A stretch of DNA of 32,710 nucleotides from Bacteroidales bacterium (GCA_003142515.1 PLMO01000171.1:5956-38665), one strand, 5' to 3'. Positions 8,965 through 17,457 are shown, counted from the stretch's first letter. The notes: generated by a model not told the origin, from the letters alone. Translations and numbers: made by a program.

Positions 8965-9035
8965 GATTGTTCGACTGATAAATTTTTTATCACTTAGTTC
9001 AAAAAATTTAAGTCTCACGAATAAATACATCTGTA

Positions 9036-10364
9036 ATGAAAATTTCTGTTGTTGGTAGCGGGTATGTAGGACTGGTTACCGGGACTTGCTTTTCAGAAGT
9101 GGGTATCGAAGTAACCTGTGTTGACATTGACCAGAAAAAAATCGAAAATCTGAAAAACGGGATTGTCCCGATTTTTGAACCCGGGCTGGAAGAAATGGTG
9201 CACCGGAATATGAAGAAGGACAGGTTGCATTTTACCACGAACATTGCAGAAGCCATTCAGGATTGTGAAGTACTGTTCAGCGCCGTGGGCACACCCCCCG
9301 ATGAAGACGGGAGTGCCGACCTTCAGTATGTGTTGAATGTTGCCAGGGATTGTGGGAAATACATGAAAGATTACCTGCTGATCGTTACCAAAAGTACGGT
9401 TCCCGTTGGTACCGCCCAAACGGTAAAACAAGCTGTGCAGGAAGAATTGAATAAACGGGGTGTAAAGATTGAGTTCGATGTCGCCTCCAACCCGGAATTT
9501 CTTAAAGAAGGAGCTGCCATTGATGATTTCCTGCGACCCGACAGGATTGTCGTTGGCCTCGATTCCCCGCGGGCAGAGGAACTGATGAAAAGTCTTTATA
9601 AACCGTTTACCCTGAACGGACATCCGGTCATCTTCATGGATATCACCTCGGCCGAGATGACCAAATATGCCGCCAACTCAATGCTGGCAACCAAGATCAG
9701 TTTCATGAACGACATTGCAAACCTTTGTGAGATCGTCGGTGCCGATATTAATATGGTAAGGAAGGGTATTGGTTCCGATTCGCGGATCGGGACGAAATTT
9801 ATTTATCCCGGGATCGGTTACGGAGGATCTTGTTTCCCGAAAGACGTGAAAGCTCTTATCAGTACTGCCGATGCTTATAAATATCCCCTCCGGGTACTGA
9901 AAGCAGTGGAAGCGGTGAATGATGACCAGAAAGCCATGATGTACCACAAAATTCTGAACTATTTCAAGGGCGATCTGAAAGGAAAACGAATCGGATTGTG
10001 GGGATTATCGTTCAAACCACAAACCGATGATATGCGTGAAGCCCCTTCGCTGGTCCTGATCAAGAAATTCCTCGAAGCAGGAGCTAAAGTAAAAGCCTAC
10101 GACCCGGTTGCCATGGATGAAGCCCGGCGGATCCTGGGCGACTCTATTGAGTACGCCACAGACCAGTATGATACTCTTATCGATGCGGATTGCCTGTTGC
10201 TGGTAACCGAATGGCCTGAGTTCAAATTTCCCAACTTCAACATCATTCGTAAACTCCTCAAACAACCCGTGGTGTTTGACGGAAGAAACATCTATGACCT
10301 CCACGAAATGATACAGAAAGGGTTCGCTTATTACTGTATAGGGATCCATACCGAATCCCTTTAA
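9036..10364 (+). CDS. ugd: UDP-glucose 6-dehydrogenase
   Basis: A 442-residue cytosolic enzyme that oxidises UDP-glucose twice with NAD+ to UDP-glucuronate. The N-terminal Rossmann motif is GSGYVG (residues 7-12), with the acidic residue D30 ending the second strand. Further family motifs are STVPVGTA, NPEFLKEGAAIDDFLRPDR (152-170), EMTKYAANSMLATK with K210, and GIGYGGSCFPKDV with the catalytic nucleophile C266. The C-terminal domain carries KRIGLWGLSFKPQTDDMREAP. Full length for the family. It is 10 bp upstream of the UDP-glucuronate decarboxylase gene, so the two form an operon making UDP-GlcA and UDP-xylose. The leader upstream is long and structured. The first residues MKISVVGSGYVG fix the start. 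Confidence 0.97.
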   Translation: MKISVVGSGYVGLVTGTCFSEVGIEVTCVDIDQKKIENLKNGIVPIFEPGLEEMVHRNMKKDRLHFTTNIAEAIQDCEVLFSAVGTPPDEDGSADLQYVLNVARDCGKYMKDYLLIVTKSTVPVGTAQTVKQAVQEELNKRGVKIEFDVASNPEFLKEGAAIDDFLRPDRIVVGLDSPRAEELMKSLYKPFTLNGHPVIFMDITSAEMTKYAANSMLATKISFMNDIANLCEIVGADINMVRKGIGSDSRIGTKFIYPGIGYGGSCFPKDVKALISTADAYKYPLRVLKAVEAVNDDQKAMMYHKILNYFKGDLKGKRIGLWGLSFKPQTDDMREAPSLVLIKKFLEAGAKVKAYDPVAMDEARRILGDSIEYATDQYDTLIDADCLLLVTEWPEFKFPNFNIIRKLLKQPVVFDGRNIYDLHEMIQKGFAYYCIGIHTESL

Positions 10365-10374
10365 TATTTAACCT

Positions 10375-11313
10375 ATGATAAAGAAAAAGGTTTTGGTTAC
10401 CGGTGGCGCCGGATTCCTGGGGTCACACCTCTGTGAACGGTTGCTGAAAGACGGAAATGAAGTGGTTTGTCTCGACAATTATTTCACGGGACAGAAACAA
10501 AATATCGTAACCCTTCTGAACAATCCCTATTTTGAACTGATCCGGCATGATGTAACCATGCCGTTCTTTATTGAAGTAGATGAGATCTACAACCTGGCAT
10601 GTCCCGCATCTCCCATCCATTACCAGTATAATGCGATCAAAACCGTGAAGACGTCAGTGATGGGCGCGATCAACATGCTGGGATTGGCCAAAAGGATCAA
10701 GGCGAAGATCCTTCAGGCTTCCACGAGTGAAGTGTATGGCGATCCGGATGTTCATCCCCAACCTGAAACTTACTGGGGACATGTGAACCCGATCGGGCCC
10801 AGGGCCTGTTATGATGAAGGAAAACGGGCGGCGGAAACGCTGTTTGTCAATTATCACAAGCAAAACAATGTCCGGATCAAGATCATCCGGATCTTCAATA
10901 CTTACGGCCCCCGCATGCATCCCAACGACGGGCGCGTGGTTTCCAATTTCATTGTTCAGGCACTCAGGGGTGAAGATATCACTATCTATGGCGATGGCAC
11001 TCAAACCCGCAGCTTTCAATATGTAGACGACCTGATCGAAGGGATGATCCGTATGATGAATACAAGGGAAGATTTTACCGGTCCGGTGAACCTCGGTAAC
11101 CCAGTGGAATTTACTATAAGGGAACTTGCCGAAAAGGTAATCCGGCTGACAAACTCCCGGTCGAAGATCGTCAGGATGCCGCTTCCACCGGATGATCCAA
11201 CGCAACGCCAACCCGATATCCGGGTGGCCAAAAAGGAACTGGCCTGGGAACCGAAAATCCCCATAGAAGAAGGATTGAAAAAAACCATTGAATATTTCGC
11301 TTCTATCATTTGA
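10375..11313 (+). CDS. uxs: UDP-glucuronate decarboxylase (UDP-xylose synthase)
   Basis: A 312-residue extended short-chain dehydrogenase. NAD-binding G10-x-x-G13-x-x-G16 ([10 protein letters not shown]) and the catalytic triad T117/S118 region (QASTSEVYG), Y146 and K150 (YDEGK) are present. [40 protein letters not shown] and [17 protein letters not shown] are hallmarks of the UXS branch rather than of 4-epimerases or dTDP-glucose dehydratases. The enzyme decarboxylates UDP-glucuronate to UDP-xylose through a 4-keto intermediate. With ugd 10 bp upstream, it supplies UDP-xylose, a donor for cell-surface polysaccharide or O-antigen; no xylosyltransferase is in the window. It ends 91 bp before the convergent CBM48 gene. 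Confidence 0.95.
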   Translation: MIKKKVLVTGGAGFLGSHLCERLLKDGNEVVCLDNYFTGQKQNIVTLLNNPYFELIRHDVTMPFFIEVDEIYNLACPASPIHYQYNAIKTVKTSVMGAINMLGLAKRIKAKILQASTSEVYGDPDVHPQPETYWGHVNPIGPRACYDEGKRAAETLFVNYHKQNNVRIKIIRIFNTYGPRMHPNDGRVVSNFIVQALRGEDITIYGDGTQTRSFQYVDDLIEGMIRMMNTREDFTGPVNLGNPVEFTIRELAEKVIRLTNSRSKIVRMPLPPDDPTQRQPDIRVAKKELAWEPKIPIEEGLKKTIEYFASII

Positions 11314-11404
11314 AATCTTCCAACCCGGGGACAGAATAATTGACAGGCAAAAATTTGATCAGGCGGAAAGCTGGTCGTGAAAAATAAATGCATTGTAATT
11401 CCGG

Positions 11405-12853
11405 TCAGGGTTCAATCCAGAGCACAGAATTCCCGGTCCCGTATTCGTTGTTTTCCCAGAGTTCGTTGCCGGGATCGAGGATCCATTTTCCATCGACCCT
11501 GAATTTATAAGTGTATTTCCCGGGTTTCAGGAAGACGGGAAAGATCCACCTGCCGCCCTTTTTCACCATGATAAAGTTATCCGCATTCCAGTCGTTAAAA
11601 CTGCCTGCCACGGAAACTTGTTTGGCGTCCGGATACTTGTCCAGCCTGAAAACATAGTTTGATTTCAGTGCGAGAAAGGAGTTCTGGGTTTCGCCGGAAC
11701 CTGTTGTATTCGGGTTAGCCGGGTCGGTCATCCATTTTCCGTCGACAATGAATTTGTATTCATAATTACCTGGGCCAAGCATATAATATAGTTGCCATCC
11801 GTCCGGAACTCTTTCCATGAAAAGTTCACCGGTATTCCAGGCATTGAAGCTCCCTGCCAGAACAATATTTTTTGCATCGGGAAATCCTTCCAACCTGAAA
11901 AGGATGCTGTCGCCGATCCCGATAACCGAGTTGAAATTCCCGGCGCCATCCGGCCGTTTCAGTTTGTTATCGGGATCTGTTGTCCAAACCTTATCAACAA
12001 TGAATTTATAAGCATGCGTGCCTTCCCGAAGGTACATAGGCAACAGCCAAGTGCCTTTTATAAGAACCATTTTCAGTTCCTTCTCATTCCAGTTGTTGAA
12101 ACTGCCGGCCAGTATGACCTGGTGAGCGGAACCGTACCCCTGGAGCCGGAAAATATGGTTGTAGCAATATAACACGGAATTATACCCTCCATTGGTATCG
12201 TCTTCTCTGAGTTTGTTGAATGGGTCCTGTGACCATGTCCCGTCCAGGATGTATTTATAGGAATACTTACCCGGTCGCAGTTTCAGGGTAACCACCCAGC
12301 CTGAATCGCAGGCATGCACCGGAGTCTGCTCCGTACTCCAGGAATTGAACGATCCGGATAAAAACACGTGTTTTGCTTCTTTGTGCCCCGGCAGGAAAAA
12401 ACGGGCAACACCATCCCTATACAGGAACACGGAAAATCTTGTAAACCGATTAACGCCATAATCCACCGATTCCCTTTCCGCTTCACCTGCGGCGGCCTTC
12501 ATCCACCGGTCATCCACCATAAAGACGTCATGAGCGGCTGGGGGTCTCACTTGCATGGGCTTGATTACCTTCGACAATTCAACAAGGTGATCATTTAATT
12601 TCACCACCACCCAATTGGCATCCTTTACGGAGATTTCAGTCTTGCCTGAAAAAACTCCTGCCAGCAACACGCTGTCAAGATCAAATAACCGCGTTAGCTC
12701 CTTTTTTTGGACGCTGGTCCACTTCAAGTCAATTTTAAAATAGATTTTTCCGTTTTCCACCCTGCAGATGGTATTCGGATCGAATTGCGACCAGCCTGCA
12801 AAAACCGGCAGAAAAAAGACCAGTACCAGGAAATATTTTCTATGTATCTTCAA
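11405..12853 (-). CDS. Exported protein with four tandem glycogen-binding (CBM48/AMPK-type) modules
   Basis: A 482-residue protein with a signal peptide ending AGWSQ (about residue 23). Residues about 28-145 are a unique N-terminal domain that I do not recognise. Four E-set modules follow at about 150-230, 234-315, 318-398 and 400-482. Each carries the glycogen-binding signature: GSFNSW / GSFNNW / GSFNAW / GSFNDW, a YxYKxxxDGxW strand and a DPxN turn, with NS-V near the end. No catalytic domain is present, so an alpha-glucan-binding or scaffolding role is inferred, not an enzyme. The start is TTG at 12851-12853: there is no earlier in-frame Met, the next is residue 100, and the TTG opens directly into KIHRKYFLVLV. 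Its TTGA overlaps the stop of the retropepsin-like gene, so the two are translationally coupled. Confidence 0.85.
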   Translation of the reverse strand: MKIHRKYFLVLVFFLPVFAGWSQFDPNTICRVENGKIYFKIDLKWTSVQKKELTRLFDLDSVLLAGVFSGKTEISVKDANWVVVKLNDHLVELSKVIKPMQVRPPAAHDVFMVDDRWMKAAAGEAERESVDYGVNRFTRFSVFLYRDGVARFFLPGHKEAKHVFLSGSFNSWSTEQTPVHACDSGWVVTLKLRPGKYSYKYILDGTWSQDPFNKLREDDTNGGYNSVLYCYNHIFRLQGYGSAHQVILAGSFNNWNEKELKMVLIKGTWLLPMYLREGTHAYKFIVDKVWTTDPDNKLKRPDGAGNFNSVIGIGDSILFRLEGFPDAKNIVLAGSFNAWNTGELFMERVPDGWQLYYMLGPGNYEYKFIVDGKWMTDPANPNTTGSGETQNSFLALKSNYVFRLDKYPDAKQVSVAGSFNDWNADNFIMVKKGGRWIFPVFLKPGKYTYKFRVDGKWILDPGNELWENNEYGTGNSVLWIEP

Positions 12854-13854
12854 CTTTTTCCGGTTTTAGTAAAACTGATCTTTAATTCATTTTTCACTAA
12901 ATTAATACAAACTTCCCCTTTTTCAAAGAAATCATATCCAAGCATGCCGTCAATCGGGTATCCATAGGATGCCGACAATGCATCGAGACTTGCAATGATC
13001 GTCTGCATATCCCGGATAGGATATTCTCCAAGAACAAAATCATTCAATTTGCCCAGCAAAACTTCTGCTTCGCCGGAACCCACGCCCATCAGATCAGATC
13101 TTCTCAGGATCGTCACGGTACTTAGTACTTTCTTGGAGGCAAAGCTGTTCAGTACATTTGATTCGGCGCCGGTATCTAAGCAAAAATCGAGGAGTTTTCC
13201 TCCGATCCTAACTTTGACAAAAAGGATGTTATGGTATAATTCGATCTTCTCCGTAACGTCGGCCCTGAATTCAGTCTTCTGAACCGACATCCTGTTACCG
13301 GTTTTATCCAGGCGATATAGTCGAAGTTCATTCTGATTGATATCGATCACCATTTCCATGCCTTTTAACATACACACGCCAAAAAGCCCGAGAACCTTGA
13401 CACCCCGGCGGTTTTCGATGTGGCCGAGGTCTGTTACATCTGCCGTCAGATCGTTGTATAACAACCCGGCAATATCAAGTTTTTTGATCTGCACATGCTG
13501 AATTGCACCCGTTGTTCCGGTAATGCCCCCTCCTTCCCCACCATTAGTCGTCATATATTTCCTGAAATAGGTACTGTTCAGCACCAGCTGGGCAGCACCG
13601 GTATCAAAGAGAAAATTGCCTACCGTGTTATCGATCTTCGCTTCAATCAGGAACAGTCTCCCTATGCGCTTAAGAGGGATGACCACTGATTCAAGTTCAC
13701 CCATCGGGTCCGTGTTCCCGGGTTTGATTCCCGTGATTGAGATCGTATGGGTAATCATAAGTCTTGTCCCTTCCGGAATTTTTTCCGCGAACAAACATCC
13801 TGAAGAAAATAAAAAGAAAACTGCAATTGAGATGAACCGGATCGGAAACTGCAT
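12850..13854 (-). CDS. Exported double retropepsin-like aspartic protease
   Basis: A 334-residue protein with an N-terminal signal sequence (hydrophobic stretch 5-18, then SSGC at 17-20 or cleavage near FAEK). It holds two copies of a retropepsin-like fold. The first has FLFDTGAAQLVL (D84) and, at its end, GLFGVCMLKGMEMVID; the second has FCLDTGAESNVL (D227) and GMLGYDFFEKGEVCIN. Each half thus carries a catalytic-type DTG plus the usual G-[LMF]-[LF]-G-x-D-F-like closing strand (Asp_protease_2 family). Retropepsins normally dimerise with one DTG per chain, so two in one chain would allow an intramolecular active site. Function and substrate are unknown; proteolysis in the periplasm or at the outer membrane is inferred. 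The first half lacks a standard D-F after LFG (VCML), which may weaken it. It is the first gene of a two-gene operon with the CBM48 protein. Confidence 0.8.
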   Translation of the reverse strand: MQFPIRFISIAVFFLFSSGCLFAEKIPEGTRLMITHTISITGIKPGNTDPMGELESVVIPLKRIGRLFLIEAKIDNTVGNFLFDTGAAQLVLNSTYFRKYMTTNGGEGGGITGTTGAIQHVQIKKLDIAGLLYNDLTADVTDLGHIENRRGVKVLGLFGVCMLKGMEMVIDINQNELRLYRLDKTGNRMSVQKTEFRADVTEKIELYHNILFVKVRIGGKLLDFCLDTGAESNVLNSFASKKVLSTVTILRRSDLMGVGSGEAEVLLGKLNDFVLGEYPIRDMQTIIASLDALSASYGYPIDGMLGYDFFEKGEVCINLVKNELKISFTKTGKS

Positions 13855-13976
13855 GCCTGGAATTTTGAACGAAATTAAGACTTTTGAGACAATCTTATCT
13901 CCATTCCCTCCTTTTTTTCAAACAACCTATTTTAGATGGCGGAGAACTTTTATTTTCTAATCTTAAAATTCGGGTT

Positions 13977-13984
13977 TACCTTTG
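13977..13984 (+). promoter_or_regulatory. -7 box directly abutting a start codon (possible leaderless promoter)
   Basis: TACCTTTG matches TAnnTTTG exactly and ends only 4 bp before the ATG at 13989. Since transcription starts about 4-8 bp after this element in Bacteroidota, the mRNA would begin at or beside the start codon. The -33 region, about 13953-13957, reads TTTTC, a partial match to TTTG. Confidence 0.5.
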
Positions 13985-13988
13985 CACC

Positions 13989-14309
13989 ATGTTTAAATTA
14001 AACCGGTATATTTCAATTTTATTACTGGTATGCTTTTTACCGGTAGTGACCCCAAAGGAGTTCATTCATGATCTGTTTGGGCATGAAGATACCCAGGACT
14101 ATTATCATTCTGATATAACAATTGAAAAAATACACAAGCATTGCAGCATCCTGCAGATTTCATTTTCCATCTTCATTTCATCCCTAAAATCTTTTTTTCT
14201 AAAAAAGGAATTTGATAATTGTACTTACTCTTTCCCGCAACAAACTTACATTCCCGGAATATCTGTAAATCTTTCCTTTCTAAGGGCACCTCCCACATAT
14301 CACATCTGA
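13989..14309 (+). CDS. Small exported His-containing protein, upstream of a TonB-dependent receptor
   Basis: A 106-residue protein beginning MFKLNRYIS, with a hydrophobic segment (residues 7-20) that is a signal peptide or anchor. A His/Asp-rich stretch follows (HDLFGHEDTQDYYH at 27-40, then IHKHC at 48-52), which could bind a divalent metal. A second hydrophobic patch lies at about 54-70. An in-frame extension to 13884 exists, but it runs back through the promoter box and has no exported-protein features, so the ATG at 13989 is preferred. Small proteins of this layout with a KEF(I/L)H..HxD segment are common just upstream of TonB-dependent receptors in Bacteroidota; the receptor here starts 117 bp later. 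A role in metal handling or sensing is inferred. Confidence 0.7.
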   Translation: MFKLNRYISILLLVCFLPVVTPKEFIHDLFGHEDTQDYYHSDITIEKIHKHCSILQISFSIFISSLKSFFLKKEFDNCTYSFPQQTYIPGISVNLSFLRAPPTYHI

Positions 14310-14426
14310 TTCATTGGCCGGAGATCTCACTATCTCCAATAAGGTTATTTCACATTAGACAATTGCGGTGGATATCTGATTGATCATTCATTGCTTATTA
14401 TCAATGAAAACACAAATAGAAGTGAT

Positions 14427-16880
14427 ATGAAATATTTCATCATAATGATTTTCGTTATTGTGGGGATATTGGCAGTGGACAATGCCCAATCCCAGGTCCT
14501 TCTTACAGGAAGAGTAACAGACCAAAAAAGCAAAGAACCGCTTTTCGGTGTCAATATGTTTATACCCGATCTTTTAATTGGAGCCACAACCGATACTTCG
14601 GGAACCTACAAGATTGTCAATCTTCCAAAAAGAAAAACTTTGTTAAGAATCAGCTATATAGGATATAAGACAGTTATTGAGCTGGTCGATCTTACAAACA
14701 CCTCAATCAAGGATTTTAAGCTTGAGGAGTCTCCCGAACAGATGAATGAAGTTGTAGTTACAGGAACGTCAAGAGCTACTGATATCCGGAGAAGCCCCAT
14801 CCCGATTGTAGTTGCTGAAAGCAAGGGAATAAATATGAATGTGAACACTAATATTATCAATGCACTTACAAAACTTCCCGGAATCAGTGAAGTCACTACG
14901 GGGCCAAATATTTCCAAACCCTATATTCATGGGCTTGGCTACAATCGTGTATTAACGCTGTATGACGGTGTGAGGCAGGAAGGGCAGCAATGGGGGGATG
15001 AACACGGCATCGAGGTGGATGAATATGCCATCGACAGAGCTGAAATTGTCAAAGGTCCTGCAAGTTTGACGTATGGATCGGATGCCCTTGCAGGAGTAGT
15101 GAACCTGATTCCTTTTTTTCCGGTTCAGACCGGTACCATAAAAGGAAATTTCCTGGGGGAATATCAAACGAACAATGGAATGTTCGGCGGATCATTATCC
15201 CTCGACGGGAACCAGAAGGGTATTCTCTGGGGCGGAAGAATTTCACATAAACAGGCAAAGAATTACCAGAACAGATACGACGGACGCATATACAATACGG
15301 CCTTTAGTGAAACGGATGCAAGCTTGTACACAGGGATAAACAAGAGCTGGGGATATTCACATCTGAATTTTTCTTTGTTTAATGATTTGCAGGAGATCCC
15401 CGACGGAAGCCGGGATTCAATCACCCGTCAGTTCACGAAACAAATTACCGAAGCGGATACGGTCAGACCTGTCGTCAGTAATTCCGAATTGAATTCTTAC
15501 AAGATATCCGTCTTGCACCAGCATATACAGCATTATCGTATTTATTCAACGTCGAATATTTACCTGGATGACAGCAAAATTGCTATCATCCTTGGCTATC
15601 AGAATAATATCCGGCAGGAATTCAGCCATCCGCAAGCCCCGGCTACACCAGGGCTGGATCTTCATCTTAGTACAATTACGTACGATCTGAAATATTATTT
15701 ACCGGATCTAAAGGGATGGGAAATTACTCCCGGGGTTAATGGAATGTATCAAATTAATTCCAATAAGGGAACGGAATTCATTATTCCGGATTACCGGGAA
15801 TTTGATTTAGGCCTTTTCCTTCTGATAAAGAAATCCTTGGATAAAATTGACCTTAGTGCCGGGGCGAGGTATGATATGAGATTCTTCAGTAATGATCAGA
15901 TGTTTACACGTCCCGACCCGACAACTGGTTTTGATATGCAGGTATCTCCCCCTGATACTGCTGGTGCAGAGAAGAAATTCTCCGATTTTAAACATACCTT
16001 TTCAGGTCTTTCGGCAAGCGTCGGGATAACGTACAATGTTTCCAAAAGCCTTGGTATAAAGGCCAATTTTGCCCGTGGTTTCAGGGCTCCTAATATTTCG
16101 GAAATATCGGCTAACGGAGTTCATCCCGGAACAAATATGTACCAGATCGGTAATCCAGACTTTAAGCCGGAATTCAGCCTACAGGGAGACCTTGGTTTGT
16201 TTTATACTTCCAAGCCGGTCATTGCAAGCATAGAAGGGTTTTATACTGATATTTCCAATTATATCTTTAACCAGAAAGTATTGAATCATCTCGGGCAGGA
16301 TTCAGTTATTGTCCAGGGAAACGAGACATTCAAGTTCCATCAGTCCGAAGCTGTTTTATATGGCGGGGAAGCCAGCCTGGATATTCACTTTTTCAAATGG
16401 ATGCATTTTGAGAATTCCCTCTCGGTCGTATACGGTATAAACAAAGGCGGGAATGGGACAGAAATAACGGATAGCTCCAAGTATCTGCCATTCATTCCGC
16501 CTTTACATACACATACAGAACTCCGTGTCGAATTTGATAAAGGGATTAAACACATTTCGTCTGTTTATGCCAGGATCGCTATGGAATATTACGCAAAGCA
16601 GGACAGGGCTTATCTTGCTGATAACACAGAAACGCCTACACCGGGTTATACCCTCTTTGATGCCGGAATCGGAGGCGACGTGACAAAGAAGAACGGTAAA
16701 GTCCTATGCAGCATTCATATCGGGGTCAGTAATATTTTTGACATTGCATATCAGTCTCACCTGAGCAGGTTGAAATATTTTGAACCCTATCCGAATAATA
16801 CTACGGGCAGATCCGGGATCTATGATATGGGGAGAAATATCTCCATTAAAGTAATTATCCCTATCAATATCAGTAATTAG
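14427..16880 (+). CDS. TonB-dependent receptor, probable metal-uptake type
   Basis: An 817-residue outer-membrane receptor. I start it at ATG 14427 (MKYFIIMIFVIVG) because this gives a normal signal peptide ending near NAQSQ; the TTG 36 bp upstream adds a polar leader. A carboxypeptidase-regulatory-like domain (about 25-110: TGRVTDQKSKEPLFGVN, ISYIGYKTVI) precedes the plug: EVVVTGTSRATDIRRSPIP, LTKLPGISEV and RAEIVKGPASLTYGSDALAGVVNLI. The segment YDGVRQEGQQWGDEHGIEVDE resembles the ZnuD-like class. The barrel has FARGFRAPNISE and ends GRNISIKVIIPINISN. It is smaller than SusC and has no SusD partner, so an ion or metal complex rather than a glycan is inferred, consistent with the His-containing small protein upstream. 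The actual substrate is not determined by the sequence. Confidence 0.88.
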   Translation: MKYFIIMIFVIVGILAVDNAQSQVLLTGRVTDQKSKEPLFGVNMFIPDLLIGATTDTSGTYKIVNLPKRKTLLRISYIGYKTVIELVDLTNTSIKDFKLEESPEQMNEVVVTGTSRATDIRRSPIPIVVAESKGINMNVNTNIINALTKLPGISEVTTGPNISKPYIHGLGYNRVLTLYDGVRQEGQQWGDEHGIEVDEYAIDRAEIVKGPASLTYGSDALAGVVNLIPFFPVQTGTIKGNFLGEYQTNNGMFGGSLSLDGNQKGILWGGRISHKQAKNYQNRYDGRIYNTAFSETDASLYTGINKSWGYSHLNFSLFNDLQEIPDGSRDSITRQFTKQITEADTVRPVVSNSELNSYKISVLHQHIQHYRIYSTSNIYLDDSKIAIILGYQNNIRQEFSHPQAPATPGLDLHLSTITYDLKYYLPDLKGWEITPGVNGMYQINSNKGTEFIIPDYREFDLGLFLLIKKSLDKIDLSAGARYDMRFFSNDQMFTRPDPTTGFDMQVSPPDTAGAEKKFSDFKHTFSGLSASVGITYNVSKSLGIKANFARGFRAPNISEISANGVHPGTNMYQIGNPDFKPEFSLQGDLGLFYTSKPVIASIEGFYTDISNYIFNQKVLNHLGQDSVIVQGNETFKFHQSEAVLYGGEASLDIHFFKWMHFENSLSVVYGINKGGNGTEITDSSKYLPFIPPLHTHTELRVEFDKGIKHISSVYARIAMEYYAKQDRAYLADNTETPTPGYTLFDAGIGGDVTKKNGKVLCSIHIGVSNIFDIAYQSHLSRLKYFEPYPNNTTGRSGIYDMGRNISIKVIIPINISN

Positions 16881-16891
16881 CCATTAGGAAT

Positions 16892-17371
16892 TCATTTCAT
16901 AGATTTTGTTGTTACCTTAAACTGTACCTTCCTTGCAACCTTCTGAAGGATTTCGCCTTTATCAGAGAACCGGATGCTGTATCCTGCATCGTCTTTCTTA
17001 AGGTCCATTTCAAAGCAAATTCCTTTATCCAATGCTTCTCTCCTTATTACTGTAACAATCGTATATCCGGGAAAATCTTGGGCAACAGTGGATGATACTT
17101 CTTTCGGAAGTTTGTCCGAAGTTATTTCTTTGTCCGTTCCGAGCAACTTTCCTGCGGAATTGTATGTGGCAATGCATTCTTTCCCTTGTTCCTGGAAATC
17201 GATTTGATAATCCGTTTTATCGAGTCCGTATTTCACCGCTTTGGCAGCAGGGAATTGTTTGGCAAATGCCTGCTTTACAGGTTTGGGGATGTTGCCGGAT
17301 GGTATTTCCTGAGAAAATGCCACCAGCCCAATCAGGTAATAAAGTATAACTACAATTGCAACTTTTTTCAT
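16892..17371 (-). CDS. PepSY-like exported protein (PF11396 type)
   Basis: A 159-residue protein starting MKKVAIVVILYYLIG, with a signal peptide ending AFSQ. A longer in-frame start at 17428 would put 19 polar residues before the signal peptide and also overlap the promoter box, so 17371 is preferred. The mature part has two copies of a PepSY-like beta-lactamase-inhibitor-type fold: KQAFAKQFPAAKAVKYGLDKTDY with EQGKECIATYNSAGKLLGT, then FPGYTIVTVI with CFEMDLKKDDAGYSIRFSDKGEIL. Proteins of this family are periplasmic and of uncertain function. The gene converges on the TonB-dependent receptor gene (11 bp between stops), so any functional tie to it is only suggested by position. A TAnnTTTG box lies 55 bp upstream. 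Confidence 0.8.
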   Translation of the reverse strand: MKKVAIVVILYYLIGLVAFSQEIPSGNIPKPVKQAFAKQFPAAKAVKYGLDKTDYQIDFQEQGKECIATYNSAGKLLGTDKEITSDKLPKEVSSTVAQDFPGYTIVTVIRREALDKGICFEMDLKKDDAGYSIRFSDKGEILQKVARKVQFKVTTKSMK

Positions 17372-17425
17372 AAACAAGATTTTTATTATAGTGTCCAGAT
17401 AAATCCGGATCCTGGTTTTCGATGC

Positions 17426-17433
17426 CAAAGTTA
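17426..17433 (-). promoter_or_regulatory. -7 box for the PepSY-like gene
   Basis: On the minus strand the sequence reads TAACTTTG, an exact TAnnTTTG match. It would give a 5' leader of about 48 nt before the ATG at 17371. No TTTG-like -33 element is evident at the expected distance. Confidence 0.4.
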
Positions 17434-17457
17434 AATATTATCATCCATTCTTCATTT

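Larger units (their letters stand above)
8372..9035. other. Divergent 664-bp intergenic region between the PUL and the ugd operon
   Basis: No convincing gene lies here. The PUL half (8372-8830) is AT-rich and holds a short direct repeat (AACAACT twice, 8422-8435), a weak hairpin at 8563-8583 (CAGCAG/CTGCTG) and no promoter for susC that I could call. The ugd half holds a TAnnTTTG box at 8831-8838 and a likely transcribed leader with three hairpins, at 8893-8908, 8947-8964 and 8976-8992, plus a fragment at 8921-8939 that resembles an end of the IS200-type element at 20 kb. Confidence 0.7.

Noticed and set aside
8867-9058. Small plus-strand ORF of 63 codons ahead of ugd
   Set aside because: It runs through the palindromes and the IS200-like word, overlaps the ugd start in another frame, and its product has no protein-like features or ribosome-binding site.
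13884-13989. Longer in-frame start for the His-containing small protein
   Set aside because: The extension crosses the -7 promoter box and would bury the signal peptide 35 residues inside the protein.
14391-14427. TTG start 36 bp upstream of the TonB receptor ATG
   Set aside because: It would add a polar leader of 12 residues before a good signal peptide; ATG at 14427 is more likely.
17372-17428. Upstream Met for the PepSY-like gene
   Set aside because: It would put a polar 19-residue leader in front of the signal peptide and overlap the -7 box.
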